Assembly (NCBI RefSeq): GCF_900167405.1
Contig: NZ_FUWO01000006.1
Coordinates: 1 to 64,000, forward strand
DNA length: 64,000 nt
Direction: 5' to 3'
Source of the DNA: Globicatella sulfidifaciens DSM 15739
GTDB lineage: Bacteria; Bacillota; Bacilli; Lactobacillales; Aerococcaceae
In this document: piece after piece, positions 18,301-27,647 of the stretch
How positions within the stretch are numbered: the first letter of the stretch is position 1
Layout: each line of letters starts with the position of its first letter
Program-made: the position numbers and the translations under genes
The notes under the pieces: generated by a model
What the model saw: the letters and a program-made list of their open reading frames with translations, nothing else
What the model was told of the DNA's origin: nothing
Database searches by the model: none

Positions 18301-19185
18301 ATGTCACAACGTTTGAAATTGATTTTTGCTATGATGGTGGTAGGGAGTATTGGTTTATTTGTTCATTACATTGCCTTACCGTCAGCTACTATCGCGATGT
18401 TTAGGGCGATTATTGGTTCGCTATATATTTTAGGATGGATTCATTATAAAGGTATCGTTTTTGATTGGCAGGCAATCCGTCAAAATTGGCTCTGGCTATT
18501 AATTACTGGTTTTGCGATGGGATTTAATTGGATATTTCTTTTCGAAGCCTATAAATGGACCACCGTTTCGATTGCTACTTTATGCTATTATATGGCGCCC
18601 GTCATAATTATTTTATTATCACCATTAGTGTTCAAAGAACATTTGACAAAGGGGCAAATTGGCTTAACCTTGTTAGCAGTAGTGGGCGTTGTGTTTATTT
18701 CTGGTGGATTAAATGGTGCTAGCCCTAATCATCTAAAGGGCATCTTTTATGGTTTAGTGGCCGCAGTTTTATATGCAACGATTATGATCTGTAATAAATT
18801 AGTTAAAAACTTAGATGTAATGGTTAAAACTTTTGTGCAACTGGCCATCGCGGCAGTTGTAATGGTTGGATATGTCAGCCAGACGAGCGGACTGATGAAT
18901 ATCAAAATGGATTTAACAACTTTCACTTTGGTTTTAATTATCGGCGCGTTACATACTGGCTTTGTGTATGTATGGTTATTTGACTCTTTCGATCGCTTGC
19001 CATCACAAACCGCTTCGCTTTTAACTTATGTTGACCCTGTAACGGCAATTATTTTGTCATATCTCTTCTTAAATCAACCGATGACTCATTTACAAATCGT
19101 CGGGATGTTACTGATCTTAGGTTCGACCGTTGTCAATGAGCTACTTAAAATAAAGCTTCCGATTAAAGCAGAAGTAAGGAAGTAG
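18301..19185 (+). CDS. EamA/DMT-family transporter
   Basis: The 294-residue protein has about ten predicted membrane helices in two EamA halves (about 5-135 and 145-285), the standard layout of drug/metabolite transporter superfamily exporters. Family members move amino acids, nucleosides or other small metabolites; the substrate cannot be told. The second half contains the typical GALHTGFVYVWLF and QTASLLTYVDPVTAI segments. The start is ATG 18301 behind ACAAGGAGG. It is separated by terminators and about 130 bp from its neighbours. Confidence 0.88.
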   Translation: MSQRLKLIFAMMVVGSIGLFVHYIALPSATIAMFRAIIGSLYILGWIHYKGIVFDWQAIRQNWLWLLITGFAMGFNWIFLFEAYKWTTVSIATLCYYMAPVIIILLSPLVFKEHLTKGQIGLTLLAVVGVVFISGGLNGASPNHLKGIFYGLVAAVLYATIMICNKLVKNLDVMVKTFVQLAIAAVVMVGYVSQTSGLMNIKMDLTTFTLVLIIGALHTGFVYVWLFDSFDRLPSQTASLLTYVDPVTAIILSYLFLNQPMTHLQIVGMLLILGSTVVNELLKIKLPIKAEVRK

Positions 19186-19313
19186 CCAGCTTTGCGAGTT
19201 TTTCTTTTTAAAGATGAGTGAGAATAATTTGAAGCTTGATCATTGTTCTTTTAATATTATGTGATTGCAAATGCTTACAATAAGTGTTAGTGTAAAAAGA
19301 AAAAGGTGAAATT

Positions 19314-20186
19314 ATGGATCAATTAAGACTTAACAATATGACCTTAACCTGGTTAGATGGAGGTCAAACAGCTTTAGATGGGGGTGCCATGTTTGGGGTT
19401 GTCCCGAAACCTTTATGGTCTAAAAAATATCCCTGTAATGACAAGAACCAAATTGAATTAGCAACGGATCCTATCTTAATACAACATGAAGGGCAAAACT
19501 ATTTAATTGATGCGAGTGTTGGGAATGGAAAATTAACCGATAAGCAAAAACGCAATTATGGCATTTGGTCAGAGCCACAACTAGAAAAAAGTTTAGCTGA
19601 GCTAAGTTTAACAGTAGAGGATATTGATGCTCTATTAATGACGCATTTACATTTTGATCATATTGGGGGCTTAACCATACCGAATAATAAAGGCGAACTG
19701 GTTTCACGCTTTCCCAATGCAAAAATATATGTATCGGCCATCGAATGGGATGAAGCACAACATCCAAATATCCGATCAAAGAGCACTTATTTTGAACAAG
19801 ATTGGCATGCAATCGTCTCACAAGTGGAGACGTTTAATCAAGAATTGGTCATCAATGATGCGATTAAAATGAAGCATACGGGTGGACATAGTAATGGCCA
19901 TGCAGTGGTTATTTTAACTGATGGCCAACAACAAATCATTCATATGGCAGATTTGATGCCAACTCATGCTCATCAAAATCCGCTATGGGTTTTAGCATAC
20001 GATGATTATCCAATGACTTCTATCTTGGAAAAAGAAGCCATTTTGAAAGAAGCTTATCAAAAGCAAACGATCTTTACTTTTTATCACGATGCCTATTACC
20101 GTTGGGTACAATGGGATACTCAAGGCAAGAACATTATCAATTCGGCAAGACGAAATATGCCAAATTACATCCCATGGTTTAAATAG
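19314..20186 (+). CDS. YtnP-like metallo-beta-lactamase-fold hydrolase (putative quorum-quenching lactonase)
   Basis: The 290-residue MBL-fold enzyme has the metal-binding motif [10 protein letters not shown] (H111, H113, D115, H116), a further HTGGHSNGH near 183 and the [11 protein letters not shown] segment. The N-terminal [17 protein letters not shown] is strongly reminiscent of Bacillus YtnP, which hydrolyses N-acyl-homoserine lactones. Signal quenching here is an inference; general lactonase activity is equally possible. The start is ATG 19314 behind AAAAAGGTG. It stands alone, followed by a terminator-like member of the dispersed hairpin family. Confidence 0.8.
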   Translation: MDQLRLNNMTLTWLDGGQTALDGGAMFGVVPKPLWSKKYPCNDKNQIELATDPILIQHEGQNYLIDASVGNGKLTDKQKRNYGIWSEPQLEKSLAELSLTVEDIDALLMTHLHFDHIGGLTIPNNKGELVSRFPNAKIYVSAIEWDEAQHPNIRSKSTYFEQDWHAIVSQVETFNQELVINDAIKMKHTGGHSNGHAVVILTDGQQQIIHMADLMPTHAHQNPLWVLAYDDYPMTSILEKEAILKEAYQKQTIFTFYHDAYYRWVQWDTQGKNIINSARRNMPNYIPWFK

Positions 20187-20223
20187 ACGAAGGAGTAACT
20201 GGACCAAAAATTAAGCATCAATA

Positions 20224-20271
20224 GAGTAGGCAAAGAGAGTCATTGAGATGATTTTCATTAATTGCCTACTC
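20224..20271 (+). terminator. Dispersed hairpin repeat, copy A, acting as terminator
   Basis: GAGTAGGCAA (20224-20233) pairs with TTGCCTACTC (20262-20271), followed by GTTTTG. It matches the repeat family seen at 31748, 34818, 36648, 37149 and 43188. Confidence 0.75.
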
Positions 20272-20284
20272 GTTTTGTTGGTGC

Positions 20285-20525
20285 TAATAAGTTAGCACAA
20301 ACATTAGTAGAAAAGTTGACACAAAGAGGGGCAATAAGGTTTACGCAAGTATTAGAAATGAAGTTGACGCAATAGTGGGGAATAAGGTTTACGTAAATAT
20401 GGACAATAAATTTTACGAAAACACAGGAAATTTAGTTTAAACAAACACGGGAAAATAAGGTTTGTGCAAATATTGGAAATGAAGTTGACACAATCATAAG
20501 CAAAAAGAGTCTACGTAACTATAAA
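20285..20525. repeat. Degenerate tandem repeat, about 24-bp unit, nine to ten copies
   Basis: Successive segments align to the consensus 'AAGGTTTACGCAAATATTGG' plus AAAT, with variants such as AAGTTGACGCAATAGTGGGG. Starts fall roughly every 24 bp from about 20313. It has no reading frame and fills most of the gap before the acyl-CoA dehydrogenase gene. Confidence 0.75.
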
Positions 20526-20618
20526 CGCGTCTTCTTAAACAATAAGCTCAACTTATTGTTTTTATGATTAAAAGCTATTAGACGGACATTCCTTAATGGT
20601 TTAATATTAAATTAGATA

Positions 20619-20634
20619 ATGAAAGCGTTTAAAA
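20619..20634 (+). promoter_or_regulatory. cre-like site (CcpA operator) before the acyl-CoA dehydrogenase gene
   Basis: ATGAAAGCGTTTAAAA matches the WTGNNARCGNWWWCAW consensus at all but one position. It lies just upstream of the ribosome site. Repression by glucose through CcpA is inferred and would suit a beta-oxidation gene. Confidence 0.5.
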
Positions 20635-20646
20635 CAAGGAGTGTTG

Positions 20647-21861
20647 ATGATGACCCAATCAGTGGAAGAATTAGCAAAATTATTGTATCCTGAAGATGTC
20701 TATAATGAGGCAGCCGCTTTAACTTTAGGTGAATTAAAAGTGCTACAACATTTAAGAATGGAGTTAGAAGAACGCGTACGGCCAATTTTAATTAAATGCT
20801 ATGAAAAAGCGCAATTACCACGTCAGGAAATCTTGACGGCTTTTCGCAATGCTCGCATTATGGATCACCCGAGTCTTTTTGAGGGACGGGATGAAAAATG
20901 GCGTGTACGGGAAATTTATAATGCCTTTCTATATTTAGAAATGGCGCGTTTTGATCCCTCGGTGGCGACCTTTTTTACCGTTCATGGAGGTTTAGGGTAT
21001 AATACAATATTAATTGGGGCTAATAAAGCTCAACGCGAACGATATGGAACAGCTATTCGTGAATTTACAGCTCAAACTTGCTTTGGTTTAACAGAACCGG
21101 ATCATGGTTCTGATATTGCTGGCGGATTAGCCACAACAGCTGAAAAAATCGGTGAAGAATGGATTTTAAATGGTGAGAAACGTTGGATTGGTGGAGCAAA
21201 AACAGCTGACTTTATTCCCATCTTTGCTCGTGATACCGAAACGAAGAAAATAAAATGTTTTATCGTACCAGGAGATGCCCCCGGTTTAAGTGTTGAAGAT
21301 ATTCAACATAAAATCGGTTTGAGATTGGTGAATAATGGCCATATTACCTTAAAAGATGTTAAAGTACTTGATGCAGATCGCTTAGAACATATTAATGGCT
21401 ATGGTGATGTGGCAAAAATCTTTATCCATACGCGGACTGATGTTGCTCATATCGCAATGGGAACAGCGGCTGGCGCCTTTAATGCAGCCCTTAAGTTAAC
21501 CATGACCCGTGAACAATTCGGACGTAAGTTAGCAGGTTTCCAATTAGTCCAAGAAAAATTAGCGCGTATGCAAGCAAATGTCGTAGCAGCGATTAGTTAT
21601 TCAACACGTGTAGCGAACCTACAAGAAAAAGGCATCCACGAAATGAAAAAATCATCATTGGCTAAGATGCATAATGCTTTAGTCATGCGTGAGACGGTTG
21701 CGCTTGCTAGAGAAGTATGTGGAGGTAATGGCATTACTTATGAAACCGAAGTGGCTAGATTCTTTACCGATGCGGAAGCAATCTATACCTATGAAGGCAC
21801 TCATGAAATTAATGCGATGATTGTAGCACGAGAATTGACCGGTATCGGCGCCTTTGTCTAA
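20647..21861 (+). CDS. Acyl-CoA dehydrogenase family protein
   Basis: This roughly 404-residue FAD enzyme has an all-alpha N-terminal domain, a beta domain with CFGLTEPDHGSD (FAD/substrate binding) and a C-terminal four-helix domain with the catalytic glutamate in TYEGTHEIN. It oxidises an acyl-CoA to the enoyl-CoA. The sequence style is nearest to glutaryl- or short-chain-specific enzymes, but the substrate is not certain. ATG 20647 or 20650 are both well placed after AAGGAG; GTG 20641 overlaps that site. A thiolase gene follows, suggesting a small acyl-CoA pathway. Confidence 0.85.
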   Translation: MMTQSVEELAKLLYPEDVYNEAAALTLGELKVLQHLRMELEERVRPILIKCYEKAQLPRQEILTAFRNARIMDHPSLFEGRDEKWRVREIYNAFLYLEMARFDPSVATFFTVHGGLGYNTILIGANKAQRERYGTAIREFTAQTCFGLTEPDHGSDIAGGLATTAEKIGEEWILNGEKRWIGGAKTADFIPIFARDTETKKIKCFIVPGDAPGLSVEDIQHKIGLRLVNNGHITLKDVKVLDADRLEHINGYGDVAKIFIHTRTDVAHIAMGTAAGAFNAALKLTMTREQFGRKLAGFQLVQEKLARMQANVVAAISYSTRVANLQEKGIHEMKKSSLAKMHNALVMRETVALAREVCGGNGITYETEVARFFTDAEAIYTYEGTHEINAMIVARELTGIGAFV

Positions 21862-21963
21862 CATCATTCATTAATTTAAATGATTGTTCTATAAAATTTT
21901 ACAAAACAGCTTGAAAAGATTATGATAGTTAAATAAGAAGAAAGTGAAGTAAGGAGGTATTCA

Positions 21964-23142
21964 ATGACAGAAGTCGTGATCGTTTCTGCCATCAGAACCC
22001 CGATCGGCAAATTTGGTGGGTTTTTTAAAAATACAGACGCCGTTCAATTAGGAACCAAATTAGTCCAAACGGCTATTGACCAATTAAATTTACCGGTGGA
22101 TGCAGTAGATGAAGTGATTATGGGAAATGTACTAGGTGCTGGCTTAGGACAAAACATTGCGCGTCAAATTGCCATTAAATCAGGGTTATCAGAAACAACC
22201 AATGCCTATGTGGTGAATAAAGTTTGTGGTTCGGGATTAAAATCAGTTATTTTAGGTGCTCAGTCCATTTTGTTAGGAGACAATGAAATCGTCATTGCGG
22301 GTGGAACTGAAAATATGTCACAAGCCCCTTATTTAGATTTATCAGCGAGATGGGGAGGAAGAATCGGACATCGACAATCCATCGATATGATGCTCAGTGA
22401 TGGTTTAACCGATGCTTTTAGTCAAGAACATATGGGGATTACTGCTGAAAATATTGCTGGAAAATATCAAATTAGTCGCGAAGAACAAGATGAATTTGCA
22501 GTATCAAGCCAACAAAAAGCGGCTAGTGCTATTGATGCAGAGCGTTTTAAGGAAGAGATAGTTCCTATTTCAATTCCGCAAAGAAAAGGTGACCCAATCG
22601 TTATTTCAACCGATGAAGGGGTGCGCCCAGATACTACCAAAGAAGCTTTAGCAAAATTACGTCCCGCTTTTAAAAAAGAGGGCAGTGTCACAGCTGGTAA
22701 TGCTTCTGGATTGAATGACGGTGCAGCGATAGTCGTGATGATGTCGAAGGAAAAAGCAGAAAGCTTAAACCTGAAACCACTGGCAACCATTAAATCGTAT
22801 GCTACGGCTGGAGTTGATCCAGATTATATGGGACTTGGTCCAATCCCTGCAACCGAAAAAGCTTTGCGTAAAGCGAATTTATCAGTAGAAGAACTGGAAT
22901 TAGTTGAAGCCAATGAAGCCTTTGCTACTCAAGCTATTGCGGTAACAAAACAATTACAATTAAATCCAGAAATCGTGAATGTTAATGGGGGCGCCATCGC
23001 ATTAGGACACCCAATCGGCGCTAGTGGAACGCGTGTTTTAGTAACCTTAATCCATGAAATGATGAAGCGAGACGCTAAAAATGGTTTGGCTACTCTCTGT
23101 ATTGGTGGTGGGCAAGGTATCTCGCTGATTGTCAGTCGATAA
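21964..23142 (+). CDS. Acetyl-CoA C-acetyltransferase (thiolase)
   Basis: The 392-residue biosynthetic-type thiolase has the acyl-accepting cysteine C88 in NKVCGSGLKSV, the catalytic histidine in GHPIGASGTRV and the second cysteine in CIGGGQGIS. It interconverts two acetyl-CoA with acetoacetyl-CoA and CoA. It could supply the mevalonate pathway, whose later genes lie at 47-51.6 kb, or complete acyl-CoA breakdown with the upstream dehydrogenase. The start is ATG 21964 behind AAGGAGG. The terminator is at 23346-23387. Confidence 0.93.
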   Translation: MTEVVIVSAIRTPIGKFGGFFKNTDAVQLGTKLVQTAIDQLNLPVDAVDEVIMGNVLGAGLGQNIARQIAIKSGLSETTNAYVVNKVCGSGLKSVILGAQSILLGDNEIVIAGGTENMSQAPYLDLSARWGGRIGHRQSIDMMLSDGLTDAFSQEHMGITAENIAGKYQISREEQDEFAVSSQQKAASAIDAERFKEEIVPISIPQRKGDPIVISTDEGVRPDTTKEALAKLRPAFKKEGSVTAGNASGLNDGAAIVVMMSKEKAESLNLKPLATIKSYATAGVDPDYMGLGPIPATEKALRKANLSVEELELVEANEAFATQAIAVTKQLQLNPEIVNVNGGAIALGHPIGASGTRVLVTLIHEMMKRDAKNGLATLCIGGGQGISLIVSR

Positions 23143-23345
23143 AAGTAGGGCAGGGATTACATTGCAACAGGTTTATAAAATGTTGGTCTTTTCCATGTCA
23201 TAGAAAATAGCTTAGTTCATTCGGAGTGGAGGAGAGTATTTAAGAATAGCCCATTCAATCTGGAATAGTTGGTGGAAGATGTTACTTCCCACTAGTTATC
23301 GTTGAGTCCCCATACCTTGTAGCAATTGTGATGCTAATATAAATG

Positions 23346-23387
23346 ACTCTAGCAACGCCTTAACCCGGTTTTGCTAGAGTTTTTTGT
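23346..23387 (+). terminator. Terminator after thiolase gene
   Basis: ACTCTAGCAA (23346-23355) pairs with TTGCTAGAGT (23371-23380), followed by six T residues. Confidence 0.88.
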
Positions 23388-23670
23388 ATTATATAGATTA
23401 ATGCATTGCTTTAGTTCTAGCTTTCCCGTAGGAACAGGCAATAGCCGTTTTTTCTGGAAAAAAATACCAACTGCTTTACATTTCTACTTATAGTGATGAA
23501 TTTAAAAGATAGCTTGCAGATGTCTTTTACACACCGATGCCCACTACAAAATATAAAATATTCAGTGCTCTTAAATAATGATTTATGCACGAAATGTCAT
23601 TTTCAAACAGCATCCTCAAACAGCATCATCCCAAAGACATAATTTGAAAACGTAAACCTAAACATTCTAT

Positions 23671-23699
23671 TTGATTTTATATAAAAAAATGTTTAATAT
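23671..23699 (+). promoter_or_regulatory. Promoter of the ABC exporter operon
   Basis: A TTGATT -35 (23671-23676) and TAATAT -10 (23694-23699) are separated by 17 bp, just upstream of the first exporter gene. Confidence 0.55.
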
Positions 23700-23735
23700 G
23701 GAAAAGTAAAGAAAAGAAGGGGGAAGAAAAACAAG

Positions 23736-25472
23736 ATGAAATATATTTTTAGTTATTTGAAAAAATACCCAAAACTGCTTGCATTGGATGGCCTTGGGGC
23801 TGTTTTTTTTGTGGCGATAAACCTAGGTTTACCAACCATTCTTGCACGTATGATTGATGAGGGCATTTTGCCTAAGAACCAAGAAAGACTTTATTTTTGG
23901 GCTTTGATGATGTTTATTTTAATCATTGCCGGACTGTTCGGCCGCATCATCTTATCTTATGCTTCTAGTAAATTAACGACCTTAATGATTAAAGAGATGC
24001 GTAATGACTTATTTGATAAAATCCAACAATATTCTCACCATGAATATGAACAAATTGGTGTTTCATCCCTAGTCACACGTGTTTCAAGTGATGCCTTTGT
24101 ATTAATGCAATTTGCCGATATGTCCCTAAGAATGGGTGTCGTTGCCCCCTTAATGATGTTCTTTAGTATGGTGATGATTTTAATTACCAGTCCTTCATTA
24201 GCTTGGTTATTATTAATTGCGGTTCCAATCATTGGTTATTCTATCTATTGGATTGCGGTTAAATCGCGGCCTTTATCGGAAAAACAACAAGCTACGTTAG
24301 ATCGTGTTAATCAATATGCCAGAGAAAACTTAACGGGGCTACGAGTCATTCGTGCTTTCGCTCGTGAAGAATATCAAGAAGAGCGTTTTGAAACTCAAAA
24401 TACAACTTATGCTGATACATCTAAAAAACTTTTTAAATTATTAGGCTTAGCTCCAAGTTTATTTACCCATGTTTTAATTTGGATTATTGTCTTAATTATG
24501 TGGTTTGCTTTAAAACCGATTGAACAAGGTAGTTTACAAGTAGGGAATTTAGTAGCTTTCATTGAATATGCCTTTCATGCCTTATTCTCCTTTATGCTAT
24601 TCGCAAACTTATTTATGATGTACCCACGTACAGCTGTTTCGGCTAGTCGTCTACAAGAAATATTAGACTTACCCATTTCGATTGATCCAAATCCTAATGG
24701 TATCACCGAAACTGAACAAAAAGGCTACTTAGAATTTGATAATGTCACCTTTGCATATCCTGGTGAAACCGAAAGTCCAGTCTTACATAATATTAGTTTT
24801 AAAACCAAACCGGGTGAAACCATTGCTTTTATTGGGAGCACCGGTAGCGGAAAATCGACTCTCGTTCAGTTAATTCCACGTTTCTTTGATGTCAGTTTAG
24901 GAAGAATTCTAGTAGATGGCGTTGATGTTCGCGATTATAATTTGAAAGCATTGCGTCAAAAGATTGGTTTTATCCCACAAAAGGCTTTATTATTTACGGG
25001 AACAATTGGCGAGAACTTACGCTATGGTAAATATAATGCAACTGATAAAGAATTAGAAAAAGCCAGTGATGTATCGCAAGCAAGTGACTTTATTAAACGA
25101 ACTCAAGAGCGATTTCAAACACATCTTTCTGAAGGTGGTGTTAACCTTTCAGGAGGGCAAAAACAACGCCTTTCGATTGCTAGAGCGGTAGTGAAACAGC
25201 CGGAAATCTTTATCTTTGATGATAGTTTCTCAGCTTTGGATTACCGTACTGATGCGGAACTAAGACGTCGTCTAAAAGAAGTTACTAAAGAATCAACAGT
25301 ATTAATCGTTGCCCAAAGAGTAGGGACGATTATGAATGCCGATCAAATCATTGTTTTAGATGAAGGGGAAATTGTCGGACGAGGCACCCACGAAGAATTA
25401 TTAAAAACAAATCAAATTTATCGAGAAATTGCTAATTCGCAATTAAATCAACAGTCAATGGCAGAAGAGTAG
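23736..25472 (+). CDS. Heterodimeric multidrug ABC exporter, subunit with degenerate ATPase site
   Basis: The 578-residue half-transporter has six membrane helices (about 1-310) and a nucleotide-binding domain (about 335-570). Walker A is GSTGSGKST and the signature is canonical LSGGQ. However, the Walker B region reads IFIFDDSF, with aspartate in place of the catalytic glutamate, and the H-loop is VAQRV, with Gln instead of His. This is the pattern of the first subunit of BmrCD/LmrCD-type exporters, in which one ATP site is non-hydrolytic. The partner gene starts 15 bp downstream. The substrate is unknown; drug or lipid export is likely. Confidence 0.9.
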   Translation: MKYIFSYLKKYPKLLALDGLGAVFFVAINLGLPTILARMIDEGILPKNQERLYFWALMMFILIIAGLFGRIILSYASSKLTTLMIKEMRNDLFDKIQQYSHHEYEQIGVSSLVTRVSSDAFVLMQFADMSLRMGVVAPLMMFFSMVMILITSPSLAWLLLIAVPIIGYSIYWIAVKSRPLSEKQQATLDRVNQYARENLTGLRVIRAFAREEYQEERFETQNTTYADTSKKLFKLLGLAPSLFTHVLIWIIVLIMWFALKPIEQGSLQVGNLVAFIEYAFHALFSFMLFANLFMMYPRTAVSASRLQEILDLPISIDPNPNGITETEQKGYLEFDNVTFAYPGETESPVLHNISFKTKPGETIAFIGSTGSGKSTLVQLIPRFFDVSLGRILVDGVDVRDYNLKALRQKIGFIPQKALLFTGTIGENLRYGKYNATDKELEKASDVSQASDFIKRTQERFQTHLSEGGVNLSGGQKQRLSIARAVVKQPEIFIFDDSFSALDYRTDAELRRRLKEVTKESTVLIVAQRVGTIMNADQIIVLDEGEIVGRGTHEELLKTNQIYREIANSQLNQQSMAEE

Positions 25473-25487
25473 AAAGGGGCGATATAA

Positions 25488-27251
25488 ATGAAACAACGTA
25501 ATGTCTTTTTAAGAGCGTGGGATTATTTGAAACACTATCGCTCTGCGGTATTTTTATCTTTATTTTATACAGTATTTGCAGCCATTATGAATGTGCTAGA
25601 ACCTTATGTATTAGGTTTGATTATGACGGAGATTACTCAAAATGTCACAGAAATGATGCAAGGCGTTCCAGGTGCAGGGATTAACTATCGTTTTATCCTA
25701 ATCTGGTTAGTCATTTACTTCTTTAGAGGGTTATTATGGCAAACAACCACTTATGGTTCTAACTACTATATTACGGAAGCAGTACAAGGAGCGATGCATG
25801 ATATTCGTCGCGATTTAAATTCGAAATTAAATAAACTACCTGTTTCGTATATTGATGGTCATTCATTTGGTGATTTATTAGGACGTTTAACGAATGATGT
25901 TGAGTCTGTATCCAATGCTTTACAACAAGGTGTTTTACAAATCATTAATGCGATTTTAAGTATTGTGCTTGTTATCGTGATGATGTTAATTTTAAATCCT
26001 TTATTAGGTACCATCATTTTTATTAGTATGCCTATTTCCTATTTTGTAGCGCAAGCAATTTTGAAAAAATCACAACCTTATTTCAAACGACAAGCTAAAA
26101 TCTTAGGAGAAATGAATGGTTATATTCAAGAGAATTTCTCTGGCTTTAATGTCATTAAATTATATGGTCGTGAAGATAATGCACGTGAAGACTTTCGTCG
26201 TATTACGGATGACTTAGAACAAACTGGTTTTAAAGCAAGTTTTATTTCATCTTTAATGGTGCCTTTTGTCAGCATCGTCTCTCATATTACTTATTTATTA
26301 TTAGCCTTCTTTGGTGGTCAAATGGTGATGGCAGGTAAATTAACGATTGGTAACTTGCAAGCTTTTGTACAATATGTATGGCAAGTCAATCAACCGATTC
26401 AAACAATTACTCAATTATCGGGTCCATTACAAAGCGCTAAAGCAGCTCTTGATCGTATTTTTGAAGTGTTAGATGAAGAGGAAGAAGTGTCAGAAGTTAC
26501 TCAACATTTAACCAAACCTTTAACAGGGCATGTGCAATTCGACAATGTTTCCTTTGCATATAATCCAGATCAACCCTTAATTCAAAACTTCAATGTGGAA
26601 GTGCAACCCGGAGAAATGGTGGCGATTGTCGGGCCAACCGGTGCCGGTAAAACAACGATGATTAATTTGTTAATGCGATTCTATGACGTCACTAAGGGTT
26701 CTATTAAAGTGGATGGCATTGATATTCGCGATTTACCAAGACAAGAATATCGTCAACAATTCGGTATGGTTTTACAAGATGCTTGGTTATATGAAGCAAC
26801 CATTAATGAAAACCTACGCTTCGGTAATCTTGATGCGACCGATGAAGAAATTGTAGCAGCAGCTAAAGCAGCCAATGTCGATCATTTTATCCGTACTTTG
26901 CCAGGTGGTTATCAAATGCTAATGAATCAAGAATCAAGTAATATTTCATTAGGACAAAAGCAATTATTAACCATCGCCCGTGCGTTATTATCGAATCCAA
27001 AAATCTTGATTTTAGATGAGGCAACCAGTTCAGTCGATACACGTTTAGAGCAACTTATTCAAAAAGCAATGGCTCGTTTAATGAAAGGGCGGACAAGTTT
27101 TGTGATTGCCCATCGACTTTCAACGATTCAAGAAGCTGACCGTATTTTAGTGATGAAGGATGGTCAAATTATTGAACAAGGGAACCATCAAAGCTTATTA
27201 GATCAAAAAGGCTTTTATTACGAATTGTATCAAAGTCAATTTGCGAAATAA
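25488..27251 (+). CDS. Heterodimeric multidrug ABC exporter, catalytic subunit
   Basis: The 587-residue half-transporter has six membrane helices and a nucleotide-binding domain with Walker A GPTGAGKTT, intact Walker B ILILDEATSS and an intact H-loop IAHRLST. Its signature motif is altered to ISLGQ. Together with the degenerate Walker B and H-loop of the upstream partner, this makes exactly one impaired ATP site, as in BmrD/LmrD-type heterodimers. The start is ATG 25488 behind AAAGGGG. The operon ends at the terminator at 27317-27375. Confidence 0.9.
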   Translation: MKQRNVFLRAWDYLKHYRSAVFLSLFYTVFAAIMNVLEPYVLGLIMTEITQNVTEMMQGVPGAGINYRFILIWLVIYFFRGLLWQTTTYGSNYYITEAVQGAMHDIRRDLNSKLNKLPVSYIDGHSFGDLLGRLTNDVESVSNALQQGVLQIINAILSIVLVIVMMLILNPLLGTIIFISMPISYFVAQAILKKSQPYFKRQAKILGEMNGYIQENFSGFNVIKLYGREDNAREDFRRITDDLEQTGFKASFISSLMVPFVSIVSHITYLLLAFFGGQMVMAGKLTIGNLQAFVQYVWQVNQPIQTITQLSGPLQSAKAALDRIFEVLDEEEEVSEVTQHLTKPLTGHVQFDNVSFAYNPDQPLIQNFNVEVQPGEMVAIVGPTGAGKTTMINLLMRFYDVTKGSIKVDGIDIRDLPRQEYRQQFGMVLQDAWLYEATINENLRFGNLDATDEEIVAAAKAANVDHFIRTLPGGYQMLMNQESSNISLGQKQLLTIARALLSNPKILILDEATSSVDTRLEQLIQKAMARLMKGRTSFVIAHRLSTIQEADRILVMKDGQIIEQGNHQSLLDQKGFYYELYQSQFAK

Positions 27252-27316
27252 GCACCGTCGAGGTATGACTGAACAGAATTAAAAAGTTTAGGTCCAGCCT
27301 CAGTAACAGGTAGTGA

Positions 27317-27375
27317 CAAAGCTATCAAATGAATTGCAATCCTAATTTTGATTGCGAAGATTTTGATAGCTTTTA
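27317..27375 (+). terminator. Terminator after the ABC exporter operon
   Basis: AAAGCTATCAAA (27318-27329) pairs with TTTTGATAGCTTT (27361-27373), with an inner TGCAATC/GATTGC stem. T residues follow. Confidence 0.85.
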
Positions 27376-27647
27376 AATTTGATGCTGGTTAGTTGGGGGG
27401 ATTTTCTCCTTAAACGGTTGGAGATATTACGTCGTTTGTACAACCACCATGTTTAGGACAAACTCTCTGTTTTAACGGAGAGTAGTTGATGATGGATACC
27501 GATTACTTGGGGCGAAGCGTGATTTCTTTATGGTTGATGTGGGAATATGACCGATTTTATGAATACCTAAGGCTAGTCAGTCGAACTGGATTTTGATATG
27601 ATAAATTTACATTGAGTCAATTAATTATTACCGAGGGAGACTATTAT
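27376..27647. other. Intergenic region before the carboxylesterase gene
   Basis: No gene is seen. It contains a small hairpin (ACTCTC/GAGAGT, about 27469-27494) without a clear role. Confidence 0.35.

Larger units (their letters stand above)
23143..23735. other. 593-bp intergenic region between thiolase and ABC exporter genes
   Basis: No gene is seen. It contains a gapped inverted repeat near 23263-23297 (TGGAAG/CTTCC) without a T run, the thiolase terminator, and the promoter of the exporter. No leader peptide could be identified. Confidence 0.5.
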
